DNA of 64,000 nucleotides from Anaeramoeba flamelloides. Taxonomy: Eukaryota > Metamonada > Anaeramoebidae. Positions 48,161 to 59,223 of the stretch are shown piece after piece. The position numbers and the translations under genes are program-made. The notes beneath the pieces were generated by a model that ran no database searches, was not told the origin of the DNA, and saw only the letters and a list, made by a program, of their open reading frames with translations. The DNA lies in contig JANTQA010000012.1 of the NCBI GenBank assembly GCA_027625915.1, positions 2,635,001 through 2,699,000 of the forward strand, given 5' to 3'. How positions within the stretch are numbered: the stretch's first letter is position 1; each line of letters begins with the position of its first letter.

Positions 48161-49718
48161 TTTTTTGTTTTTTTTTTCATTTGATCTATTCATATCATTA
48201 TTTGATTTTTATTGTAATAAATGTTGATTCTTTTTTTTTTTTATTATTGATATTGATTTATTTTTTCTTTTAAGGCTTTTTAATATTTTATTAATAATTA
48301 AAAAATATATCTATTTTTTTTTGTTAATTTTTGAGTTAGTACTTTGAAAACAATTATAAATTGGTTTAATTTTGGTTTGTTAATTGGATTTTTTTTTACC
48401 AAGGTTTTTTATTCACAAAATTCAATATTTTTTATTTTTTATTTCCTTTTTGATATATAGTTTGATTATTGATTTAATATAATCATTGTAATGAAAATCA
48501 AAATTACTTAAAAAAAATAAATGTGAATTTTAAAGTTTACGAAATTTTCGAAAATTGAAAGATTTATGAATTATTTTTTAATAATCTATATAAAATAAAA
48601 ATTGAAAGCCTATTGAACTTTTCTCTTAAATTATTAAACACCTTATTGTTTTTATCTGTTTTTATACCTTTTTTAAATTTTTAAAAATTCTCTTTTTTAG
48701 GTTGTTTGGGAGTGAAGAATATGTGGGATATTTGAAATTTTCAAAATAATGGTAAAAAACCACTCGTCATTTATTTTTATTTTTTTTTTTAATTTTGTTT
48801 GTTACAGTGGTAGATTTGTTTTTATTGGGGTGAAATTATTTACTAAAAAAAATTTTTTTTGATACTTTTAATTTTTTTTTTGTCATTTTTATTTTTTGGT
48901 CAACTGTATCTGAAGAATTATATGTTTTTTGTAAGTTGAAATTTGGTCTTTTCTAAAACTTTTTTTCATTCTTGGTATTTTTTGTAATCGAAATTGCTAT
49001 TTAATTTTTTTTATTTATTTGAATTTTTTGATCAAAAAGAAGTGTACTATCATAATATAAATTTTAGAGTATATCAAACTCCTTAAGTTCAAAGAAAATT
49101 TGTTAAACCAATTAATCCCCTAAATTATTAATAACCGAGATTAATTATTTGATTTATATTATCCAAGAGTAAAAAAACTGTTCAATAGGGGTTGTCAAAA
49201 GTTTCTTGAACAATAAGTTGCACGATAACAAAAGAACTATCCATAAAAACACTTTCAAGACTTTTTTGAACTTTCTAGACTGACAGTCTGTAATATTTCG
49301 GTCTCTGATATTCTTACATATTTTTTTAAATTTCAAATACTTAAGATAAACTTTAAAAAGACAAAAAAGGGTAAAAAAAAATAATTCACCAAAGATAAAC
49401 CTTTTGAGATTTAATTGAAATTATTGAATGGTATCAAAAAGAAAAATATTTGTGGTCTTTCAATAACCTAAAACTCTTTCATGAAAACTTAAAAGTGTCT
49501 AGTTATTTAAATTGACATTTTTTTAAAAGTTTGAATTGTACAAACTTTTAAATTGAGAGTTATTGAATTGAGATCTGAGTAATTCCTTTCAACATTTGAA
49601 ATAGTTTCGAAAAAACACAAGTGTTGTGAAGTAAAAAAAAGTGACTACAATTTTTGAGCTATTTTTGCTTGTGTGGCTTCGAATAAATTCATTTTCTGTC
49701 AATCTTTTTTCTTTTTAG
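48161..49718. other. Spacer before the EF-hand gene; first exon not found
   Basis: AT-rich, with many poly-T tracts. The first coding exon of the EF-hand gene should lie here, or further upstream in a long intron, but no ATG gives a phase-compatible GT donor to the 49719 exon. A short ATG-TTT-TTT followed by a consensus GTAAGT at 48923 has the wrong phase. No repeats were recognised. Confidence 0.4.
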
Positions 49719-51367
49719 ATTTTTTCTTTCTTATTCAACAAGAACAAGTCCAATTAAGTTTTAATATTTATGATAAAAATCATGATGTTTGTGTTCTTTC
49801 TTTACAATATTTCAATCATAGACCAAAACAATTTCTGTTAATTTTTTATAACAAATTTTTTTAATAAATTTTGCACATCCTAGGGTTTATTAACTTTCAC
49901 TGAAACAATTAACTTATTAAGAGCTCTTCGCCAAAGACACCCAATTTTAACCTTGATAGAAATTGTAATTTTTTTTTTCCTATTCTTCTCACAATCTACT
50001 TTGACACAGCAAGCAAAGGTAATGAATAAATTTGTTCCCTTCGATTTCAAATTCCTTTTTCTTTTTTACAATTAAAAAAAATAAACAGATTAAAGAACAT
50101 ATAAATCAAGAAGAACGAGTTGAGTCAAAAATAGAAGCGATAAAATCCTCTTCCAGTTCCAGTTCCAGCTCAAGTTCTAGTTCAAGTGATGAAAAGGATG
50201 AAAAAAATAAAAAAGAAGAAGGATCAGAAGAAAATTCAGAAGAAAAAAAAGAAAAAAAGAAAAAAAAAACTTTCCAAATGAAACAAAAGGGTAACTGATA
50301 ACTATTTTTTCTTTTTCAATGACACAATTCCTTTCCTTTTTAAATTAACCAACAAAAAATCCTTCTTTTTCTGTTTTTTTTTGATTTTTTTTACGGCCTT
50401 ATTGGTTCGGAATTTCAAGTTTGATTAATTTTGAAAAATTCCAAACAATTCTACAAAAAAGTACAGAAACAAAATTAGACTATAGCCTTACTCGTCAAGC
50501 TTTCAAAAAATTAGATAAAGTAAAATATTCCACAAGATTTTTTAATTTTTCCTTTTTTCTTTTTAAAAGAAATGTACTGTGCCAATAACAATTTGCTCAA
50601 TAATTGTATTGTGTTGTTTTGATTTTTTTTTATTTATTGAACCTAGGATGGAAACCAAAAGATTTCTAAATCCGAATTAACTCATCTTCTTACAAAATTA
50701 GGAAACGACTTTTTAACAAACAACGAAGTTGAAGAATTAATAAAACTCTTAACAGTAGGTGAAGACGACCAAATCACCCTTCAAGGTTTGATTTTGTTTT
50801 TTATTTTTTTCATATTTTTCTGATTTAAGGGAGTAGCTCCACCATAAGACATCATAAAAAATTGAGAGTGATATGAGAGAAGAGTATTTTATTTTAGATG
50901 AGTTTGATTGTAGATTCTCTAAAAAATTTTTTTAAAAAATTATTTGATATTTTTTTTTTAGTAATGTTAAACAATAAAAAAAAAGAGATAAGAATTGATA
51001 AAATTGGTTAGATTTTTATTTTTTCATAATAAATAGTTTTTTTTTTTTGGAAGAAGATAATTTTAGATTCTTAGAATAAAACTTATAGCTATTTTGTGAT
51101 TTAAAATTTGATTGAATAGAATCATATTCACTTCTCCAATTCGGCCAAATCGAAGTGTTTAAAACCTTAACCAGATATGTTATGAGACAATTATTATTTT
51201 TTGGAATCCTTCTAGCTATTAAAGTCCCATTCGTATTTTCTTTTGTGATTCTCTCAATTATAATGTTGTTATTATTTTTAAACAAAATCTATTTATCCCA
51301 AATGTCACGGATAAAAAAATCTTTTTTATTACTTTTTGACTTCATGATTAAAAAAATTCATAAATGA
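49719..51367 (+). CDS. EF-hand protein with poly-Ser linker and C-terminal membrane segment (5' partial)
   Basis: The proposed exons are 49719-49786, 49884-49964, 50010-50018 (9-nt microexon CAAGCAAAG), 50089-50290, 50467-50519, 50647-50785 and 51120-51367. Phases agree throughout and give 266 residues downstream of an unidentified first exon. A canonical EF loop, DKNHDGLLTFTE, is assembled across intron 1. A linker with 14 consecutive Ser and a Glu/Lys-rich block follows. A second EF-type loop, DKDGNQKISKSE, is again split by an intron, with a degenerate third hand (TVGEDDQITLQE). The last exon encodes LLFFGILLAIKVPFVF and ILSIIMLLLFL, one long or two short membrane helices, then a basic tail ending KKIHK. 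This suggests a calcium sensor anchored in a membrane. No family name is assigned. The acceptor at 50466 is the least certain junction. Reticulon- or stim-like identity is not supported. Confidence 0.72.
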
Positions 51368-51390
51368 TAAAATTAAAATGAAAAAATTAA

Positions 51391-51486
51391 ATGCCACAAT
51401 AGAATATTGAGATAAGGATAAAAGATAAGTTATTCAACATTCGAAACACGATTTTAAGCAATCCAAATCAACATTCTATTGTGGCA
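51391..51486. repeat. Inverted repeat downstream of the EF-hand gene
   Basis: TGCCACAATAGAAT at 51391 is matched by ATTCTATTGTGGCA at 51473, a 14-bp perfect stem enclosing about 68 bases. It begins 24 bases after the stop codon, so it may lie in the 3' UTR. It could be a structural 3' end signal or a tiny TIR remnant. Confidence 0.7.
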
Positions 51487-51793
51487 ATTTCTTTGAGACT
51501 TTGAAAAAAAAAAATTTAAAAAATCTAATGAATAAAGAACTTTAAATAATAAAAATCAATGAGTTAGTCAAAGTAAAAAATATTATTTTCTGATCCTCTT
51601 CAAAATTGCAAAAAAGTGAAAAATTTTTCTTTACCGTGGATACTCCCTTAAGTTACTAATAAATTCCATTATGTAAAAATACATTTTTAGTCCAATTTCC
51701 AGTTTTAGAAATATGATATCTCAACTTTCAAATCATTTTGTTCCAAAAACAAATATTGTTGTGTTAACTAATTTGAAAAGTTTCTTAACATTT

Positions 51794-52053
51794 CCCTAAT
51801 AAAAAAATTTTTTTTAAAACATCTATATAACCTTTTTATAACAAAATTTCCTTTTAAATGATGATTTTTTCAATATTTTTGAAAAAAATATTCTTATAAC
51901 AAACTAATAACATGTTACAATTTTTATAACACATTTTATAACAAACATTTAAGTTATAAAAGTTTTTATTATAAAAATTTATAATATTTTAAACGTTTAT
52001 AACACCTTTACAACACGTTTATAACATGTTATAAAAAACTTTTTTTATTAGGG
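51794..52053. mobile_element. TIR element G with TTATAACA-type subterminal repeats
   Basis: CCCTAATAAAAAAATTTTTT at the left and AAAAAACTTTTTTTATTAGGG at the right are inverted termini bounding 260 bp. The interior carries about ten scattered TTATAACA-like motifs in both orientations (TTTATAACA, TGTTATAA). Arrays of subterminal motifs are typical of transposase-binding sites in non-autonomous DNA transposons. No coding capacity. The superfamily is not assigned. Confidence 0.6.
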
Positions 52054-52337
52054 TTTAGATCAAGAAAATTCAATCTTCAGAGATTATAAAAACTATATCA
52101 AAAATAGGAAATTTTTCTTAAAATTTTGGAAATACATTTGTGATTTTATTAGTATTTGTTAATTCCCAATTTCACTTTTTTGTTCGTATTATCCCTTTGT
52201 AAAGTAAATTCTTTTTACTCAAACCAGTAAAAATTTTGTCAAAAAAAGATCTTTTCAAGCGAAATTTCTCCAAGTTTGTGAAGTAAGAGTTAATTTTCGA
52301 ATTACTACCCAGCAAACAAGAAAGGTAAATAAATTCC

Positions 52338-52990
52338 ATTTGAAAAATTGTGACTCACTTAAAATAATAAATCGAAAAAAAAAAAATACTCTTTTGTATT
52401 CAAGAACAACTAACGATTAAATCTTATTGATAATTCACTTTTTAAATCATTCTAAACTTTAAAAACCTGATATATTAAAAATTAAAAAAAATAAAACCAA
52501 AAACAAAAAAAAAGGTGAGTAACAATTTTTAGAAAAGAGCATTACGGATTTTTTATTACTGAACTTTCACTGAAAAAAAATATTTAACAACAAAGATTTT
52601 TTGACTATTATTATATACAGGTAAAAAGACATTACTTATTCTCAATTTTTGTAAGATTTATTTGTATTTTCGAGGATCTTTTTTTTTTCAACTTTGCAAC
52701 CTTAAAAAAAAAAAAAAAAAAAAAAGAAAATCAAAAATTTGAAAACTAATCGAAAAAAAAAAAAAAACAATTATTTGACAAAATGAGAAAAAAAAGAAAA
52801 CAAAAAGCAAAAAAAAAAAGAATGAGGAAAAGGAAAACAAAAATTTGAAAAAGCAAAACAAAAATTTGAAAAACTTAGAAAAAATGATTCCAATCCAAAA
52901 ATTAAAAAAAAAATTGATAATATTATGGGATAGAACCCTTCAAAACCACTTCATGTAACTTTATAAAGTTGGTCAACATTTTCGAAAAAA
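52338..52990 (-). repeat. Dispersed repeat family C, copy 2 (inverted)
   Basis: Reverse complement of 4257-4876. GAAAAATTGTGACTCAC at its left corresponds to the right end of copy 1, and GTGAGTAACAATTTTT is the internal motif. The block with GGATTTTTTATTACTGAA and AACAACAAAG follows. Poly-A tracts have lengthened. The far end near 52990 is eroded. Confidence 0.6.
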
Positions 52991-53742
52991 TAGCTTATTT
53001 AGTTAAAGAAATGGTTTTAATTATTATATTTCAAATAAGTAGAGGCGCCCAAAAGTTGTAAAATTTACCCACCCCCTTAAACGATATTACAATTTTTTAT
53101 ATTTTTCTTAACACAATATTAAATCTGAAGAGCTGAGTCAAGGACTTTTATTCACAACAATTTCACAAATTAATTTCTTTATGATTATCTTCACATTTTT
53201 TATGAATCGTTTTGTAATATAGTATTTCAATACGCATGATGTTGACGATTCCAACATATATAAACATTTATTCTCGGAATATTTGCTGTAGCAGGGAAAT
53301 AACAATTTTTTATTTTATAGTTTTATTGGCGAATGTTATATGACTACTCACATAAATGTACTGCTACTATGATGATTACTTTATGAAAATATATGATTTT
53401 TATGAATAATGCCCTTTTTTTTTTGTTTTATTTCTAAAAATTGTTGTATTTTTAGATCAAGAAATAACTTATATTTTGTAAATGTAATTAAAATACCAAA
53501 CCGAGATCGAATGTTTTTGTTCAGATGAATTAAATTTTTCAAGAGAATGGTTTTGATTAAAAAAATTTTTTTTTGAAAAATAAATAAAATGTATTTTTTT
53601 GTTAATTTCCTATTTTTGATTCCTAAATAAAAATTTAGGAATTCGGGTACACAAGAGGAGTTAATAACTCCACCCTTAAGTAATAAAAAAAATAATTTCC
53701 TATTTTTTATTGTAACAAAAATATAACACACACAAAATAAAT

Positions 53743-53869
53743 AGATTTGAAAAAAGTACTGATACCTGAAATACTTGAAATGACTTTCGAGGAAGAAAAT
53801 GGGGAAGAAAAAGAAAATGAGGGGGAAGAGGAAAAGGAAAAGAAAAAGGAAAAGGAAAAGGAAAATTAA
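53743..53869 (+). other. Possible terminal exon with acidic tail
   Basis: After an AATAG acceptor-like site the frame reads LKKVLIPEILEMTFEEENG and then a Glu/Lys-rich run ending in TAA at 53867-53869. The composition is unlike surrounding AT noise, but purine-rich DNA alone could create it. No upstream exon or family could be identified. Confidence 0.25.
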
Positions 53870-55531
53870 AAAATGAAATCAAAAATAATTTTTTTATTAA
53901 TTAATTTAATATTTTATTTATCCTTAACTGATCATATTGATGATAAATTATGATTCATGTTTGATCTTAATAAGATAAGAATTAAAAACAAAGAAAAATA
54001 ATAATTGTTTTCCATTTTTTTATAATTTTATTGTTATTTTTTAACGAACAAAAATTTACTCTATTTTTTGTGAAAAATTAATTTCATTTTAATATATATT
54101 TATGTTATATATAAATTCTTTTCTCAATAATATTATTTGATTACTGCATTTAAAGGAAAGGTCATTTACCATGGATTTGCTCCTTTCTCAAGGACTGGCT
54201 TGCCACTATAAATGATAATATGAAATTTCACTTCTTTTAGTTGAAAAAATCAAAAAAAAGAAAGAAAAAAATAACAGTTTTTTTAGAGAAAATATTTGAT
54301 GGCCAATTTCAATAAAAAACTGGAATTTGGGAAGGGAAGAAATGATTTTGTAAACAATAAAATACAGTTAGAGCAGTGAAAAAAATCCCGGACAAGATTT
54401 TTAATTGTGAATATTAGTGTAATTATTGTGTAATTTCATTTATTTACAATCAAATTCCTTTTTTTAAGAATCGAACTTTTTATATTATAACCCCCCCACT
54501 TATTAGAATGATGATTGATGAAATCACACTTGTTCAAAACACCATTCAATCAATCAAAAAACAAGAAGAAAAATTATCATTTTCCAAACTCTTGTAAACC
54601 TCAATAAAACTCGATTGTTTTTCAAAAAAAGGTCGATCAACATATGGCTATCAAACAATTACTCAAGTATTCTAGAGACACCTTACTTTGATGGACTTTA
54701 GGTAGGTTTATTACTAATCTCATAAAAAAATTGGTTAGTTATAATATGGATTTCATTGAAATTAGACAAAACTTTTACTAATACTCACAATGAAAAATCT
54801 TGTACGGGATTTTTTTCATGTCCGGTATTTTTTTCCCTACTATATATGTTTTTATTTTTATTGAAAAAACTTTTAAGATTAAACAAGTTATGAAAAGCAT
54901 TTTATCAATCAAAAAGAAAATAATAAACAGCAATTTTCACACCTAAAAAATATCATATAAAATCGAGATTAGTAAATTTAATATATTTTATTTCTGTAAT
55001 AACATACTAAGAAAAAAAATTAATTATTATACAGAATCAAGAAATGTCTATAATGATTTTATAGATTTATCAGTAGTTATGAGGTTTGATTTTTCTAAAG
55101 ATATTTTAAAATAAATTTACCCCACTTTTTTGGAAATGTCTTAAATTGAAATTTAGTTTGAACGTCCTATCTTAAAGAAAAATTTCTAAAAATCATCATT
55201 ACATAAAATTATTATATGAATATTTTTATATTTAGAATGATTTTTGATTCTGAAATTTATTTTTTTTAATCTTTTTGATTTTTAAAATTTTTTAATTCAA
55301 GATTATTATAAATAATAATAAATAAATTATTTATTATAAATTAGCAAATATTTATACAAATAAATTTTCTTATAAGAAAAAAGATACAGTAGTTCCAACA
55401 TAGCTGTGAATTTTTATAAGGCTTAAAAATTAATTTACTACTCTCAAATTGTTTCAAGAATAACAAACAGTAAAATGGTTATCAAAGTTTATAATAAACC
55501 CTAAATATTTATAATATAAGAAAAAAAAATA

Positions 55532-57126
55532 AAACCAATTCCAAAAAATTGGATACACACAAAATCAAAAATAGGCAAAAAAAAAATACAATTTATTGTA
55601 TTTTTCCAGGCGTATTATAAAAAAAATATTTATGTAAAATAGTATTAATGTTGTTATAAGTAATCATTTTTATCAAAATAAAAAATATAAAACGAAAAAA
55701 ATAAAAATTTGGTATGTACAAAACAATGAAACAAGCTGAACAAAAAAATATATTGGTAAATTTGTTGACATTTCACCAAAAATTGTTGATCGATCAAATG
55801 ATTAGATACTATCGACCAATTAATTGTATGTGGATTTTTCAATTTAACAAAATCAACACTAACCTTCTAAACTCAATTCCAAAAATTGGGGCACACCTTC
55901 AAAATCAATTTAATTCCAAGGAAAGTGATATTTGACTCTTAAATAGAAACATTAGATATTAACAACCAATGTAAATAATTTTAAAGTTAATTATTTATCA
56001 TTTTTTTTTTCATTATTTTTTGATTTTTGATTTCCAATAATTTTTTTGATTTTTTTTGTATTCTTTTTTTTCAAATAAAAAAAAATTTTCTTTTTTTTTC
56101 GAAACATTTCGAAAATCTCAAAATCACTTTAAAATGAAATTTAAAAGTTTTCATTCTGATCACAAAAAAAAATTTTTTTTTTTCTCTCAAAAAGAAAAAA
56201 GATTCTTTTTTTAACCAGAGAAAAAATTTTTTGAAAAAAAATCATGATTTGGTGTGCTAGGACACATGGCATACAAACAGACCTTATTATTATTAATGGA
56301 AGTGTGAATACTGAATGTATTATTAATGATATTATCAAAAAAATCAAAGGAAATTCAACTCGCTAATTCAGAATATAGTGAGTTGAAATGGATTTTCCAA
56401 AAGGATGGAGCTTGTCCACATACCTCAAAAAAAAACTCAAACTTACTTAAATCGGGGATGTAATGTTCTGGACCCTTGGCCCCCAATTCCACAAGATTTA
56501 AATCCAATTGGGAATTTATGGATACTAAACTAAAAAATTGTAACCAAAAAACGAAGAAGAATTTTTTCAATTTTCACTAATGTATGGAATACTTTGAGTT
56601 GGGAAACCTAAGATAATTAGTAAACTCTATATTTAAAAGGATGGATTTAGTTATCAAAAGACAAGCTGAATCTATTAATAGTTTTTATTATTTTTTCTTT
56701 CAATAAAATTGGATTTTTAGGTAACCGTGTTCCAAAAATAGAGGCACACTTTTTTTTATTTTTTCTTTTTTATTTTTCGAATTGAATTTTAAATTTACTA
56801 TAAAATATATAAATAGTATTAATTAAATATTTTCGGGTCTTTTATTATTTTAATGTACAAATATCATGTATTTTGGAGTATATTTTTATTAATGTATTTT
56901 TTTTTTGTGTCCAATTTTTTGGAATTGAGTTTAGAAACCATTGGAAAAAAAATTCAGATCTAAGGAAATAGATTACGTAACTGGAAAAAGGAATTGAAAA
57001 AAAAATAAAAAAGAAAAAAAGGAAATAATTTATAAAATCAAAATTATTTCCAAATCAAATTTAAAGTGTACATTATTGTGATTCTTTCAAATGTTTAAAC
57101 TGTGTCCAAATTTATTGAATTTAGTT
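55532..57126 (+). mobile_element. Mariner-type MITE, family B, split by a nested insertion
   Basis: The left part (55532-55867) starts after TA with AAACCAATTCCAAAAAATTG and matches the 60656 copy up to AACACTAACCTTC. The right part (from about 56934, GAAACCATTGG...) resumes the same order: TTACGTAACTGGAAAAAGGA, CAAAATTATTTCCAAAT, TTTAAACTGTGTCC, ending GAATTTAGTT before TA. Between them lies a separate TA-flanked element (55870-56931). Confidence 0.75.
55870..56931 (+). mobile_element. Tc1/mariner element with transposase remnants (nested)
   Basis: 1062 bp between duplicated TA, with termini AACTCAATTCCAAAAATTGG and CCAATTTTTTGGAATTGAGTT. The interior on the plus strand (about 56240-56580) carries broken transposase text in several frames. 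DLIIINGSVNTE resembles the core preceding the second catalytic Asp, WIFQKDGACPHTS matches the family FQQDGAxxHTS box, and PQDLNPIGNLW matches PDLNPIENLW with Gly replacing the Glu. No N-terminal helix-turn-helix region remains. Its termini match the family B MITEs, so a related full-length element is the likely source of their transposase. Also seen is a further TIR-like CCAAAAATAGAGGCACAC near 56728. Confidence 0.78.
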
Positions 57127-59128
57127 TATTTTCTCCAATTTTTGTTTCATTTTGTTATATCCAAACAAATTGGTATATATATAAATAATATCATTAATGG
57201 ATCTTTAATTTCAAAAATTGGAAAAATATCAGGTTTGAACTATTTAAAAATAATATTAGAAAAAGACTTTAGGTGATTTTACTAATTTATCTTTTTTTTG
57301 AATTGTAATTGATTATTTTTATTATAAAATTAATAATAACTTTTTGAAGTAAGAAAAGTTGAAAATTTTAATCTTATGATAGAAATTGGATTTTTAATTC
57401 CTAAAATAATACAATTTTAATAATAGAAAATGACTCTCTGTCACTTATGAATAGTCAAATTAGTATTGGAAAATAGGTATTAAAATCCAAATTGTCAATT
57501 AGAAATCAAAAAAAAAAACAAATAAAAATAAAAATATTAAATATTGTAATACTTATTGAAGAGTTTGCTTGACAATAGATTGAGAATTAAGAAAATAAGT
57601 GCTTTTACTATTTTGAAAAATTATAATTGGAACAAAATTACTGAAAAATATTTATTGAATGTGGCCAGATATTGAAACTTTGAAACTAAAACATCATTAG
57701 ATCCTCTATTTGTGAAAAGAATCCAAAATAATTCAGAGTTGAATTTTTAATTTTTCGATTTTTTAATGTATTTCTTTTGATTAAAGTATTTGTTTTTAAT
57801 AAATTATCTTTTGAATCACGAAATATGTTTCTAAGAAGGAACGAAATTAATCAAAGAGTAAACCAAAAAATAGATCCGAAAGGTGTGTATTCTGTACAAA
57901 TACTTTTTGAAGACCAAAAAAAAGATCATATTTCCAGATAAATTTGTTGAAATCAAGAATTAAAAAAAAAAAAAAATTGACCAAAGCTTATTTTTGAAAT
58001 TTTGTTTTTTTTTTCTTCTTTATTTAAATGTAATCAAACAATTTATAACCTTGAACTTCTCGCCTCATTACTATTTATTATTTATTTAACAAAACATTTT
58101 TTTTTAAATATTCTTTCAAAATTCTTTTCTCAAATATTCTTTCAAAATCTTCTTTTATTATTTTCAATATTAGGAATACTTTTTCGACAACGAAAATAAA
58201 AGGGTTGAATTCACCTAATCAAAAAAAAGCTATTACAAAAGATTCAACCCAAAATAAAAGAAAATTTTGGAAAAAATTTCAATCAGATATAGAATTATTT
58301 TTGAGTTAACATTTTAATTAAAAATAAATAATTCTAAAATCAAACGAATTTGTTCAATAAATCTTTATTTCTGAAAAAGGAAAAAAATATCCAAATTTCT
58401 ATTATAAAACTAGAATTAAATCAATTAACCGAAAATAGGATTATTAAATTCATTATGGAAATTCTTAAGAAATAAAAAGTAATTTGTTTATCAAAAATTT
58501 TATAAAAAAAAAGTATTTCCATGTAGAATTAAAAATAAAATCAAATTAAAAAATAAGTCATTGTATCAAAGTTTACGGATAAGATCAAGAAATAAATGAT
58601 TTTTATTTATTTTTACTTGATCAATCTTTTGATTTTTTTGAATTCCTTTTTTTAGTTGATATGAATATATATTATACTATGATATATCTGACACTCTTGT
58701 ATTTATTAGAATATCAATGTATTTGGTTAAAGAAATGATTTGAAGAATTCAGTTTCACATAAATGATGGCACTCAAAATTTGAAAAATGTATTTACATTC
58801 TTAAATTTAAACATATTCTTCAAATATAATTTTATTTCTTTTTTGTATCATAAAATACTTTTGTTTTTATTTGTTTTTTTTTTTAAGAATTTCTAAAGTT
58901 TTTTTTTTAAAAAAATTGTGAAAAAAAGCAAAGTTAAGTAAAAAAAATAATCAATAAAAAATTATCTGAAAAAATGAGAAAAACCAAGTTAAATTTCAAT
59001 AAATATTAGGTTATTATTATTAATTTCTGAGTGTATAACTATGGAAATAAAGAATTTCTAAATAATTTTTTGTTCGGTTAATTTCAAAAATTGAAGAATA
59101 TTTTTTTGAATTCAAAATAAAGAATAAA

Positions 59129-59190
<62 letters not shown>
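59129..59190. repeat. (TAA)n microsatellite
   Basis: About 20 TAA units lie roughly 35 bases past the TOP1 stop codon, in its probable 3' UTR. Confidence 0.95.
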
Positions 59191-59194
<4 letters not shown>

Positions 59195-59223
59195 CTAGAA
59201 AATGTTTTCAAAATTATTTTGTT

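Larger units (their letters stand above)
51368..59223. other. 7.9 kb repeat-rich spacer between EF-hand gene and TOP1
   Basis: It contains an inverted repeat just after the EF-hand stop (51391-51486), TIR element G (51794-52053), inverted family C copy 2 (52338-52990), a possible isolated acidic terminal exon (53743-53869), a nested mariner pair (55532-57126) and a (TAA)n microsatellite (59129-59190). The rest is AT-rich. Open frames such as 53381-53731, 57091-57276 and 58002-58199 are Phe/Leu/Ile-rich and unsupported. Confidence 0.55.

Noticed and set aside
52044-52056. Telomere-like TTAGGGTTTAG
   Set aside because: There is a single unit only. It is explained as the inverted terminus of element G plus its flank, with no tandem array.
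58002-58199. Hydrophobic 65-residue open frame
   Set aside because: Phe/Leu-rich translation of T-rich DNA with no leader, no homologous motif and no context.
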